A program made the position numbers and the translations under genes. Positions 11,681 through 24,121 of a stretch of DNA of 64,000 nucleotides are shown piece after piece (the stretch's first letter is position 1; each line of letters starts with the position of its first letter). Source of the stretch: Trissonchulus latispiculum (taxonomy: Eukaryota; Nematoda; Enoplea; Enoplida; Ironidae); the NCBI GenBank assembly GCA_030248195.1, contig JASAND010006481.1:1-64000 (forward strand). Reading direction: 5' to 3'. The notes beneath the pieces are model-generated. The model saw only the letters and a program-made list of their open reading frames with translations, had not been told where the DNA came from and did not search any database.

Positions 11681-14600
11681 GACTAAAAGCGCTTTTAACA
11701 CGTTGGGGGCTCCTCCCGGCTGGGGAATCGCAAAATTTTTTGTCCAGGAGGTCAAAATAAAAATTTGACCTCTCAATTTTTTCAACTTTTTTCAATTTGG
11801 GGGATTGAGGGGTACCCCCCTGGCCTGACAGCTGTGGGGGACCCCGGGGCATTTGATATATCAAAAGAACCGCCGTGAAAAACTGAGTCGAATGGGAGAG
11901 TTTGGGCCGATTTGCCTGAAAATTAGGGGAGTTTTCGCCATTTTTAGACTAAAACCAGGGGGGGGGCAAAATTGACCCTTTTTGGCCCCGGGAGGGTCCT
12001 GTGAGCCCTAGGGTGGACTAAAAGCGCTTTTAACACGTTGTGGGTTCCCTCCCGGCTGGGGAATCGCAAAATTCCCGGCACAGGAAGTCAAAAATAAAAA
12101 TTTGACCTCTCAATTTTTTCAATTGGGGTGGGGGTGGGAGGGGTGCTAGCCCCTGGCCTGACAGCTGTGGGGGGGCCCCCGGGGCATGTGATAGATAAAA
12201 AGAACCGCCGTGAAAAACTGAGTCAAATGGGACAGTCTTGAAAAAGGCCGATTTGCCCGAATATTAGGGGAGTTTTCGCCATTTTTAGATTAATTCCAGG
12301 GGGGGGGGGGTAAAATTGACCCTTTTTGGCCCGGGTGGGTCCTGTGAGCCCCAGGGTCGACTAAAAGCGCTTTTAACACGTTGGGGGCTCCCCCTCCCGG
12401 CTGGGGAATCGGAAAATTCCCGGTCAAGGAGGTCAAAATAAAAATTTGACCGCTGAATTTTGTTCATATTTGGGGAGTGGGAGGGGTACCCCCCTGCCTT
12501 GACAGCTGTAGGGGGGCCGCCGGGGCATTTGATATATCAAAAGAACCTCCGTGAAAAACTGAGTCGAATGGGAGAGTATGGGCCGGTTTGGCCAAAAAAT
12601 AGGGGAGTTTACCCAATTTTTAGATTATATCCAGGGGAGGTCAGAATTTACCATATTAAGCACCGGGTCGGTCCCGTGAGCCCCAGTGTGGACTAAAATC
12701 GCAAAAAACACCATGGGCGCTCCCCTCCCTGCTGGGGAATCGCAAAATTCTCGTTCCAGGAGGTCAAAATAAAAATTTGACCTCTGAATTTTTTTAAATT
12801 TGGGGGAGTGGAGGGCCCCCCCCCCCTGCCCTGACAGCTGTGGGGGGGCCCCCCGGGGCTTTTGATATATCAAAAGAACCGCCGTGAAAAACTGAGTCGA
12901 ATGGGAGAGTTTGGGACGATTTGCCCGAAAATAAGGGGATTTTTCGGCTTTTTTAGATTAATTCCAGGGAGGGGGCAAAAATTGACCCTTTTTGCCCCCG
13001 ACGTTGAGGGCTCCCCTCCCGGCTGGGGAATTGCAAAATTCCCGGTCCAGGAGGTCAAAAGAAAAATTTGACCTCTGAATTTTTTCAATTTGTGGGGCTG
13101 GAGGAGGATCCCCCTGGCCTGACAGCTGTGAGGGGCCCCCGGGGCATGTGATACATCAAAAGAACCGCCGTGAAAAAGGACCGATTTGCCCGAAAATTAG
13201 GGGAGTTTGACATCTGAATTTTTTAAATTTGGGGGACTGGAGGGGTACTCCCCTGGCCTGACCCTTTTTGGCCCCGGGAGGGTCCTGTTAGCCCCAGGGT
13301 GTACTAAAACCGCTTTTAACAGGTTAGGGGCTCCCCTCCCGGCTGGCTTTTAACACGTTGGGGGCTCCCCTCCCGGTTGGGTAATCGCAAAATTCCCGGT
13401 CCAGGAGGTCAAAATAAAAATTTGACCGCTGAATTTTTTCAATTTGGGGGTGTGGAGAATTTGACCTCTGAATTTTTTTAAATTTGGGGGAGCGGAGGGG
13501 TACCCGCTTAATTTTTTTCAATTTACTGCTATTTTTAACGATTTTTAGCTTAATTAAGCGAATTTTTGGAATTTTTTGGAAAAATTTCGAATTTTTAGCT
13601 AAAAATTTTCAAAAATTTAGGCAGCGGTTGGGGCTACTAAAAGCGCTTTTAACACGTTAGGGGCTCCCCTCCTGGCTGGGGAATCGCAAAATTCCCGGTA
13701 CAGGAGGTCAAAATAAAAATTTGACCTCTGAATTTTTTCAATTTGGGGGAGTGGAGGGGTGCCCCCCCTGGCCTGACAGCTGTGGGGGGCCCCCGGGGCA
13801 TGTGATACATAAAAAGAACCGCCGTGAAAAACTGAGTCGAATGGGCGAGTTTGGGCCGATTTGCCCGGAAATTAGGGAAGTTTTCGCCATTTTTATATTA
13901 ATTCCAGAGGAGGTCAAAATTATCCATTTTCGCCCCCGGGTGGGTCCTGTGAGCCCCAGGGTGGACTGAAAGCGCTTTCAACAAATTGGTGGCTCCCCCT
14001 CGCGACTGGGGAATTGGGCTAGAAGCGCTTTTAACACGTTGGGGGCTCCCCCCCGGCTGTGGAATTGCAAAATTCCCGGTCCAGGAGGTCAGATGCAAAA
14101 GTTGACCTCTGAATTTTTGCAGTTGGGGGGGCTGGAGGAGGTTCCCCGTGGCCTGAGAGCTGTCGGGGGTCCCCCGGGGCATGTGATACATCAAAAGAAC
14201 CGTCGTGAAAAAGGGCCGATTTGCCCGAAAATTAGGGGAGTTTTCGCCATTTTTAGATTAATTCAAGGGGGGGGGGGGGAATTGACCCTTTTTGGCCCGG
14301 GTGGGTCCTGTGAGCCCCAGGGTGGACTGAAAGCGCTTTTAACACGTTGGGGGCTCCCCTCCCGGCTGGGGAATCGCAAAATTCCTGGTCATGGAGGTCA
14401 AAATAAATATTTGACCGCTGAATTTTTTCAATTTGGGGGAGTGGAGGGGCCCCCCCTGCCCTGACAGCAGTGAGGGGCCCCGGGGGCATTTGATATATCA
14501 AAAGAACCGCCGTGAAAAACTGAGTCGAATGGGAGAGTATGGGCCGGTTTGGCCGAAAAATAGGGGAGTTTTCGCCATTTTTAGATTATTTCCAGGGGAG

Positions 14601-15699
14601 GTCAGAATTGCCCCTTTTTGGCCCCGGGTCGGTCCCGTGAGCCCCAGGGTGGACTAAAAGCGCTTTAAACACGTTGGGGGCTCCCCTCCCGGCTGGGGAA
14701 TCGCAAAATTCTCGTTCCAGGAGGTCAAAATAAAAATTTGACCTCTGAATTTTTTTAAATTTGGGGGAGTGGAGGGGTCCCCCCCTGGCCTGACAGCTGT
14801 GGGGAGGCCCCGGGGCTTTTGATATATCAAAAGAACCGCCGTGAAAAACTGAGTCGAATGGGAGAGTTTGGGACGATTTGCCCGAAAATAAGGGGATTTT
14901 TCGGCTTTTTTAGATTAATTCCAGGGAGGGGGCAAAATTGACCCTTTTTGCCCCCGGGAGGGTCCTGTGAGCCCCAGGGTGTACTAAAAGCGCTGTTAAC
15001 ACGTTAGGGGCTCCCCTCCCGGCTGGGGAATCGCAAAATTCCCGGTCCAGGAGGTCAAAATAAAAATTTTGACCTCTGAATTTGTTCAATTTGGGGAAGT
15101 GGAGGGGTGCCCCGGTCAAAATTGACCCATTTTTCGGTTTTTCGTTAAAAAAATGAAAAATTTTAATTGACCATTTTCGGGCCCGGGTGGCCGGGGCATG
15201 TGATACATCAAAAGAACCGCCGTGAAAAAGGACCGATTTGCCCGAAAATTAGGGGAGTTTGACCTCTGAATTTTTTAAATTTGGGGGACTGGAAGGGTAC
15301 GTTCCAGGAGGTCAAAATAAAAATTTGACCTCTGAATTTTTTTAAATTTGGGGGAGTGGAGGGGTACCCCCCTGGCCTGACAGCTGTGGGGGGGGCCCCC
15401 GGGGCTTTTGATATATCAAAAGAACCGCCGTGAAAAACTGAGTCGAATGGGAGAGTTTGGGACGAGTGGGCTAAAAGCGCTTTCAACACGTTGAGGGCTC
15501 CCCTCCCGGCTGGGGAATTGCAAAATTCCCGGTCCAGGAGGTCAAAAGAAAAATTTGACCTCTGAATTTTTTCAATTTGTGGGGCTGGAGGAGGATCCCC
15601 CCTGGCCTGACAGCTGTGAGGGGCCCCCCGGGGCATGTGATACATCAAAAGAACCGCCGTGAAAAAGGACCGATTTGCCGTTGGGGGCTCCCCTCCTGG

Positions 15700-18600
15700 C
15701 TGGGGAATCGCAAAATTAAAAAAGTCTACGTACGTATGTAATAACAAGCTCTCTCCAAACCTAGCGGCCACTTTTTCCCCCTTTTTCTGTTACCGGCGTC
15801 GCTTCCCCCGGTTAGGTAGCAGCCCACAAGTAAGCAGCCTCTCCCCTCCCCCACAAGCATTTTCAGCTACGCCACACTACAGCAGAAGATGGGCGCCCCC
15901 CGCCCTTGTGCGACAGCTTTTGTTCGTCATTCATGATCTGAAAACTATTCTTGTATTAAAGGATGAGTACACAACCTATAATGGAAATTGACCAGGACGT
16001 CGCAATTTTAATGGACGAAATCCTGGAGACTGTTTGCCGAGGCTCCACTGATCGTCAGCCGCCCCCAACTGGGCGGATCATGGAAAATATCGATGGCGCT
16101 CACATAGCAGTTGCGCCAACTTTGGATCTTGACTGTTTTCGTCGTCCACTCATTGTACTGCCACGTTTAGGAATTGCACTGAAAAATCTAACAACAAAAG
16201 AAAGAGTATATTTTAATTTGTTTCCTGTAAACCCTTGTCTTTAGATAATAACTTAATCTTTTACTTATATCAGACATAAAAATCGCCTGCCACGTTTAGG
16301 AATTGCACTGAAAATATCTAACAACAAAAGAAAGAGTATATTTTAATTTGTTTCCTGTAAACCCTTGTCTTTACATAATAACTTAATCTTTTACTTATAT
16401 CAGACATAAAAATCGGGGGGGAGGGGCGGGCGTTGGCTAGACCCGACAAGCACTTTTCTTTGCACATGCTAATAGTCCAGTGAAAGGGGCGGCCGTGCCC
16501 TCAAAAAATCCCACATAACTGTTGGTGGATTGTTTACATAATTAAGTGTTGCCTTGTGTTTCTAGAGCGTAGTAGACAAGATGCTACGCCGCGACGCAGG
16601 CGAATAGAGGTATATGCTGGTTGTTCCCCTGAACAAATGCATGATATCTTGGCCAGAATAAAGCGACAAGACCCTGGCTACTCAAATGTAATTACGGCAG
16701 GACGAGAATCACACAGGTCCCAGGGGCTGATTAATTTTTCGGCGGCTCTGCTTGGATATACCGACATAGGTAAATAGAATAAGTGATCGTAGGGTTTCGT
16801 TAATTTAATTATTGCACGCACGTGGGGCCGTGCATTACATTTTTTTTATTTTCTAGCTAAAGAGGGCGGGTGGTAGTACTGTGTGTCGGAAAAGGTCCCG
16901 CCAGTATCTGTGAATCTGTTTCTGTTGCTTGTCTAAGCAAATTATGTGTTCCTGTGCCTAATTTGACGAATTCTACTTTCCGTATGTTTAGATAACTTTA
17001 TTCAACTTATACAGGGCTAATAAAGGGGACGGAATGTATTCATAACACTGCCTGCAAAAATGCGACGAAAGAAATTAGCTTACTTTTTCTAACAATAATG
17101 TATAATCACATCTGTTTTAGCTCTAACAGAACAGCAAATGATTGAAATCATTGAAGCAGAAGAGCGCGAGAGACGCGTGCAATCAGCACAGCCAGGGCCG
17201 AGTAGAGCGACTAAGACTAAAGGTAAAAAGAGTTTCCAGTTCGCACTGTGCTCTCTCGGTTTTGATGTCTCAGAACGTTTTTTTTTGGTGGCTTAAATAG
17301 TTGCAGTTAAAACTATTTTAGATAATGAAACATCTATGTGTACTTGTTCTACAAAATAAAATGTGGAAATCATGTAACTTTTCCCATGTAGATTGTGCAG
17401 AAAACTCTATACTTGCAGCTGGGTTCTGTTGCCTTTAATTAGGAAACTGTCTAAAATCGGTACAATTTAGTAAACAATGGTTGAGGGGGTATAGGTGAGA
17501 ACATGAAATAATTCAAAAATGCTCATATCCTTTTCCCCCCTGATTTTCTTACTTCGTTTTAGTTACGGCAGCTGCCGTTCCAAATAATTCTTCTGTACCA
17601 CAGAAGACAGGAACGGGGGGGGAACAAGAACCTTCCGCGAGCAGTTTGCCTGAAACGCCCTCTGCCCAGTCTAGGCTGGGCAGCAACGTTCCGGGGGAGG
17701 AGTCAGAAGACACTTTCCTGCCCGCGTGCACCGATTACAGTTTCCGGAAACGACCACGGGTGAACTACAATGGTCAAAATGAAAGTGGAAAAAACGATGC
17801 AGGTAGGTAGTGATATTCCTAACAAGAATTGCAAGGAGAATAAAGAAATGCGTCACAGCAGTTGCAGATAAATCAGGAAAGCTTGATTTTTTATTAAAAA
17901 CAGCCAAAAGCCCTGGCCCCCCCTATATCTTTTTTGTTTATGCCCCCGCTGATACTCATACTACCTAGCCTTGTATTTCTTGTTTTTGCGCAAAGTTTGC
18001 ACTAATTTTAAGACTTGACAATGTGTTTAAACCTGGTTTATTTGTGTTATTGTTTAGCTGAACTTATCACCACAAAGCAAACTAATGAAGGCGGCCAGAG
18101 AGGCGACATGCAAGAAGCAGGTAAGGGGGGCAAAATCTTACTTTGTTTATCTTGTCTGTCCCTACGCGTAGCCTACTGTTTTCCTGCTCATACTGATTAT
18201 CACACCTAAGGAAACAAGAAGAATGCTGAAGTGCTAGTAGACGGCTAGCACATTCTTTATTTGTTTGGAATCTGTATTTCGTTGTCTTTTTTTGCTACAA
18301 TGAAACCTTTTCTGTGTATATTCCAGCCCCTCCTGCTGACACACCAGGAAAAGTCCGCCCGGGCAACGTGGTTCTATGTGCAAGTCGCGATGATCAGGGG
18401 GCTACGACAGATATGCCTCGCATCGCTGGATCTAACTCGCCCTTGATCAAAGACACTGAACAAGGTAAACTAAAAATGAAAGATTTAGCTATAGCTTTCC
18501 GTAGCTCATTTGTGATGTCACTCCTATCACGGTCGAGATTCTGGGGTAAATAAACTGTGATGACAGTCGGTTGCGCTTGGTTAAGGGATAATGGAAGTGG

Positions 18601-21600
18601 CTTCACGTATTTACATTTTACAGCCCCGCCGCTACTCAACGGATCAAAGCCTGCGGACAAACGGAGGAGAACGACTCGTGAGGGCAAAAATTGCAAAACG
18701 GGGAAGGCTGAGCCTGCAGCATTTGTGGATAAGAGTAGCACGAAGGATTCCATGAACAGAGGGCTGCAGGGGGGCTCTCCTGCAACTACATCTGCGCGTA
18801 TGTTTTCGCTGCCTTTTTTCGCTGGTTTCTGCCTTCTTGTATTAGTTTTTCAATTTAATATCAACCCATTTAATCAGTTGCTTCATTCAGCAGTCTTCAA
18901 TTGTCACTATTTCCCTTTTTTCAGTAGTGTACGTCTGAGCCTGCCAAAAAGGTGTCTGCTTTGCTATGTTTATTCTAGTTTTTGATGGTGTTATTAACGA
19001 TGTCGTTTCTGCAGCATCAGCCTGGAGGAAAGAACGCCGTGACATTCCGTCAGATCCAGGTGAGCACGTGTTAGTATTATATTTCAGTACAAGTAATCTC
19101 TCCCCCTTCTTTTTGTTCACTGAAAAATTGTCTGCTACTATTTTTATCTGGTTATAATTAACAGGAAGGCAATCGTTTTTTACAACGCATTTTACTGGAC
19201 TTAGGAGTTTATTTACTGTAGACGTCTTAACTTCTTATTCTTTTATTCACCGCACAAACCTTTAGTCTTTATATTTCAGTCACTCCTGCAGATACATCAG
19301 GAGAAGTACCGCCGGACGATGGGGCTCTCTGCGCACGTAAGCATGACCAGGGGGGGGCGGCTGGTTTTCCTAATGTTGCTCTCTCTAGCTCGCCCTTGGA
19401 GAAAACCATTGAACAAGGTATACCCGAAAAGAGATTATGTTACATTTTTTTTCATCTTTACACTTTTGTCTTAGCACGTTCGACATTCAGCGGGAAATAA
19501 TCGCGTTAACACAGGCCCCCCCCGGGGGGCTCTGAAATTGCAGTAAAAATTAACTGTTTTCTACAAACAATGCTACCACTATGCTAAAACTGATGTAATA
19601 ACGATTTTATAGGAAAGATAATTTTTGAGAACAAATTTCGGCGAAGCAGTAACGTTTTTCTACATTTGCTACCAAAATCTTGGGGGGGGGGGAAAGCGGC
19701 AAGCTAGAGACGAGAAACCAGGGGACCTTTTTCTCTATTGTTTATTTTGCTGCCCCAAACACTGTAACAGTTTGGTTAAGGGATCATACAGTGTCTTCAC
19801 GTATCCACATTTTACAGCCCCACGAAGGCTGAGCAGTTCAAAGCCTGGGGGAAAAAACAGAAGGACGGCTCGTGAGGCCAAAAAGGTTAAAACGGGGGCA
19901 GGTGACGCTACAGGAATAGAGGGAATGAGCAGCACGAAGGCTTCCATTAACACAGGGGCGCCAGGGGGGGGCCTGCAACAACATGTACGTGTATGTTTTT
20001 CGTTTGCAGTATTTTCTCTTGTAATTGATCTGATACTAGTGCTCAAGGCAAAAGGGAGGAGGGGGACTGGTGCTACGGGAAAACACCACTCGCCGCGTGG
20101 CTTTCAGAGAGGCTAGATAGCAGATACGTTGACTTTTTCTTGTTTTGTACAAACAAATTTTTTCTGTTTATATTTCACACACTCGTTGAACCTTCTTATT
20201 CTTTTATTGTCCGTACAAACCTTTTGTCTTTATATTTCAGTCACTCCTGCAGATACATCAGGAGAAGTACCGCCGCTGCACGGGGCCCACTGCGAACCTA
20301 AGGATGACCAGCGGGCTGCGACTGCTGTCCCCGACATTGCTCTGTCCAACCCGCCCTTGGAAAACAACATTGAAGAAGGTGCACCAATAAAGAGATTATG
20401 CTATGTTTTTAGGGTTTTCATTTTGTGACCCGTGTCTTAGGATATTCGACATTGTGCTGAAAAAAATGGCATGAATACAGGCCCCTCCGGGGGGGGGGTT
20501 GAAAATGCTCAAAACATTGACTGTTTTCTACCAACACTATAACAAGTATGCTAAAGGGGAAGTAGTAACATTTTCGAAAATTTTCCGCAAAAAAGTTGGG
20601 GGAAAAAGAACTCGCCGGGTGGATTTCCTAGAACCTAGACACTACAGCCCGTTGCATTTGACAGAGGCTAGTCAGGAGATACGTAAACTGTTTTAGTGTG
20701 TTCTACTGACAAACCTATTCTCTTTATATTTCAGATACTCCTGCAGACTCATCACAAGAACCTCCCCCGGGCGGCGTGTCTCTCTCCGCACGTCACGAAG
20801 AGCAGGGAGGTGCAACAGATGTGCGTGACATTTCAAAGTCTAACTCGCCTTCCATTGCAGACAGTGAAAGAGGTAAACTAAAAAGGAGCCTTTTACTACA
20901 AGTTTATTTGCGAGATATCTGTCTTAGTATGTTTGGCATTCTGTGGTAAAAAAACTGTGATCACAGCCTGTTGGGCAGGGCCTGTATCAGTAATTCACGT
21001 ATTTACATTTTACAGCACCGGCATTGCTGCACGGAGTCAAGCCTGCGGGGAACCGGAAGAGAACAACTCGTCAGGGCAAAAACGCTCAAAAGGGACAGGT
21101 TAATGAAACAGCAAGTGAGGCGCGAATGGGGACGATGGATTGCGAGAGCACAGGGGGCCCACCCTCCTCTCCAGCAACTGCATCAGCGGGTATTGCTTCG
21201 ATTTCCGTTTTTCTTTTGAATCGTAATGGTACTATGGTAAATGGCGAGAGAAGGTACGGGGCAAATGCTTAAAGAATGGCGGAAAATACCATTTATGATC
21301 AAAAAAAATCTGCAACATCATTTGAAAAACACAATCTCTGAGATAAACGGTTCCCATGTTGTACTAGATGCGTACACTATTTCTTACTGTTTTCTCCAAA
21401 CACACCTTTTCAGTTTAAATTTCAGATACTACTGCAGACAGATCAGGAGAAACCCCGTCCGGGGACGTGGCTCGGTACGCACGTCCAGACGGCCAGATGG
21501 CTATGACAGATGTGCCTGACATTGCTATGTCTAATTTGCCCTCGGCCAATGACAATGAACAAGGTCTACTATAAATGAGCATTTGGCTATATTTTTCGTA

Positions 21601-21828
21601 GACACTTTTGTTATGACAGTCTTAGAATGTTCCGGGATTCAGCGATAAATAAACTATCATGACTGCCTGTTTGCGCGTACGTGTTCCACTACAAGCCCGA
21701 GCTAAAAGTCTTTTGTATTTTGGGTGTTTGAGTGTGGCGAACAAGTTTAACAGTTTGATTTGGGGATTATGTCTCTGCCTTTGACGTGTTTACATTTTTC
21801 AGGCCCGTCGCAGTTGCAAGGGGCAAAG
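15700..21828. repeat. Right arm of large inverted repeat
   Basis: Reverse-complement partner of the left arm. The inner boundary runs from the satellite straight into the shared segment containing ACGTACGTATGTAATAA and the gene A start exon. The outer boundary lies at or beyond 21828, because the left arm is cut by the window edge. It includes one local duplication absent from the left arm (16158-16285 repeated at 16287-16414). Confidence 0.95.
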
Positions 21829-24073
21829 CCGGCGGACAAACGGAGGAGAACCAGTCGTCAGGCCAAAAAAAGTCAAAAGGAACAGTCGGAGACAGCAGTA
21901 GGCGAGGGACGAAGAGGTGGGAAGGATTGCGTGAGCACAGGGGACCCAGCCCCCGCTCCTACAACTGCATCACCGGGTAGTGTTTCGACATGCGATTTTT
22001 CTTTGGAATGCTTTTTTTAGTATAATAAATGACAAGAAAGGGGAGGGGGGAAATGCTTAAAGAAAGGTCCCCCCCTTATGATGCCACTCCGTTCCATAAG
22101 ATCATTAGAAGCAGACAATCTCTTAGTTTCTGGAAATCTTCGTAACAATCAAAAGAAATCAGATAGGATATTGCCCCCCCTGCGTTCCACTATTTTTAAG
22201 GATTTTGTGGGAAAATATAATTATGGCAACATAGTTTGTCTATATCAGAGGTGGGCGCGCGGGGGGACTTCTGGGGCCGACCTTAGCTTTGTGAAATCGG
22301 CTGCTTTTCCTGTTTTTTTATGTTTTCGTACCTGTGTATAGTTTTGCCTAAAAAAGGTTTGAACACTACACTTCTCTCCTTTTACTCCCGTCTTTTTTGT
22401 ATACAGGAAAACGGCATCTTGAAAAGAAAAAGAGGACAACAGGACAGGCAAAGAGGAGGAAAACGGCGGAAAAAGACGGCAGAACACAGTTCCCCCCAGA
22501 CAAGGAGGACCATTGCATGACCGCGGGCGACATCCTCCCACCTTCTGTGACGCCTCCCACAGGTACGGCTTGTTTAGATATTGAAATTTTATCATTATGA
22601 CAAAACACCAGCACATTACTCTACTACTTTCTCATTTCTCTGTATTTGGAGGGGAGTTATATTATGTGGAGTGTAATATTTCTATTTGAATGCTGTGTTT
22701 GATCCTTTCTCCACTGTCATCGTTTCACCTTTATACTTTAGATTGCGTTGCGGCGGTGCCAGATTCATTGGACCACGAGGAGCGGACCGCCCCTCGTTCT
22801 GTTTACGATGATGGTTCTGGTATTTGGAATGCCATTCGTGTTTCTTTGACCTCATCTGATGAAGGCAACGGGCAAGGTACAGTGTATGCTAAATTTATAG
22901 CCACTGTATCGCTCTGCAGGGTATTGTCTTATTTAAACGAGCAGGACCGGATAAGCAACAAAGAAGAAAAGAATAAGACCAAAACGGTTTTGTGTGTCCT
23001 TTAAATATAAATTTGTGTTACAGATAAAAGAAAAAACGTGGCTTTTTTTAGGTGACGGGACGAATAGCGAGGCACGTCGTACTGGTCTTAGACCTAGACC
23101 TCTGATAGTTAAATTTGAAAACGATAGCTCCGCTGAGCAAGATGATTACCAGCGTTCGCCCAACGAGGGGGGAGCACAGCCAGAGGATGGAGGGGCCGTC
23201 AATGGTTCAAGTGACGGGGCGGCAAACGAAGGGGGACATGGCGCGGAGGATAGTGACAGCGATTCAGTGCGAATGTTGATTAGAGGCCTGCTGCCTGGTC
23301 TAGGTTTGTTTCTTTGTTCACCTTATTTCTTGATCAAAGCATTACAGATGCCAAAAAAGTAACCATGTGCTAGCTGTGTTCTCCCTCTTTAGCATTCTTC
23401 TTCTTTTGTTCTGGTGTAATAATTAGTATGAGCCGAAACACTGTAGGCGACGGGAAGGGAAGCACAATATATACAAAGTATGGTTGAACTTTTATGCTTT
23501 CTGTGTTTAGCCTTCGTCTAAGTATGCTTTGTTTAATCTATCAGTGCTGACAGTCTTTTTGTTTCCGTTGTGTCTCCTGTGTTGCTGTTTGACACTTACC
23601 ATGTGGTTTGATTACTCCCTTTATTTTATTTTAGGAAGTGAATCTGTTACATCTACTATCCGCCGTCAGCCCCCCGCTGCGCCAGGCCCCTATGATGATT
23701 TAGCTAGCGGTGTTAATATTATCAGAGGAAGCTCCCCGTACATGTACCCTCAACGTTTGGGGAAAGGAACGGTCGTTGGTATAAAGATGGAGCCCAATCA
23801 GGAGGGGGGGGAAAATGGTTGGCAGCCGTCCGCTTCTTTGTTGAGTCGCAACAACACTGCCATGTGCACTATTTTTGTGAGGGAGGAGAACAGTCTGTGG
23901 ATGGGGAGGATTTGGTTTCCTTCCATCGTCGTGTGTCGTCGCGTGTCAGTAAGATTGATATGAGGAGAATTAAGTTTCTCCTCAATTGTGGCGTGGAGGA
24001 TATGGAAGTGGATTCTACTATTATGCTCTCCCCTGACCTGATCGCTGGCCTCTGGAATGATCTGGTCCCTTGA
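15963..24073 (+). CDS. Gene A, right copy: repeated-exon protein
   Basis: Nineteen exons: 15963-16205, 16566-16769, 17121-17222, 17563-17802, 18058-18120, 18327-18464, 18624-18797, 19015-19059, 19280-19417, 19818-19988, 20241-20378, 20735-20872, 21016-21189, 21426-21563, 21803-21976, 22407-22562, 22742-22876, 23052-23303 and 23635-24073 (TGA). Internal exons are symmetric phase 1. Five acidic exons (18327, 19280, 20241, 20735, 21426) are each exactly 138 nt and end in an E-Q-G-like motif. Basic exons at 18624, 19818, 21016 and 21803 are 171-174 nt. Exon 4 contains the NLS-like FRKRPRV. The last exon ends in a domain shared with genes B and C (LSPDLIAGLWNDLV). Two lesions are visible: exon 1 lacks one A relative to the left copy (243 against 244 nt), giving the wrong phase for exon 2, and the last exon needs one more base in the 8-G run near 23812 to stay open. 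Family and function not recognised; a charged nuclear protein is an inference. Confidence 0.78.
16158..16414 (+). repeat. Tandem duplication of the 3' end of gene A exon 1
   Basis: About 129 bp, beginning near CTGCCACGTTTAGG and covering the last coding bases, the donor site and the start of intron 1, occur twice (16158-16285 and 16287-16414). The first copy has five A and the second GAAAATATC, which has the length of the intact left arm. So the in-frame version sits in the copy that is not joined to the start codon. Confidence 0.85.
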
Positions 24074-24121
24074 CTTTCTCTAATCCCTTTTTACTAAGAA
24101 ATTATTGTTTTTTATTAATTT

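Larger units (their letters stand above)
6345..15720. repeat. Palindrome-rich satellite array between the two gene A copies
   Basis: About 25 recognisable monomers, full copies about 320-345 bp apart (for example the AAAAGCGCTTTT core near 10260, 10585, 10928 and 11268). Each monomer carries TAAAAGCGCTTTTA, TTGATATATCAAA, GGGGCCCC and inverted arms GAGGTCAAA and TTTGACCTC around an A/T spacer. Monomers at about 6345-11350 read in one orientation and those at about 11690-15720 in the other. Many monomers are truncated or rearranged. Open frames here are by-products of the repeat and I do not annotate them as genes. Possible roles (origin, recombination site, centromere-like satellite) are inference. 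Confidence 0.93.

Noticed and set aside
6200..15119. Many open frames of 60-210 codons rich in P, G and F within the satellite
   Set aside because: They repeat with the monomer in both strands, change frame at each G/C run, have no splice or start context and code for the palindromic repeat itself.
6345..15720. CRISPR-like direct repeats
   Set aside because: The monomers are over 300 bp, lack unique spacers of regular size, and the context is eukaryotic.
20490..20695. Possible extra basic exon in gene A at about 20500-20695
   Set aside because: It resembles the intron segment at about 19550-19720 rather than the basic exons, and lacks a proper acceptor; the frame ends in a stop without a donor.
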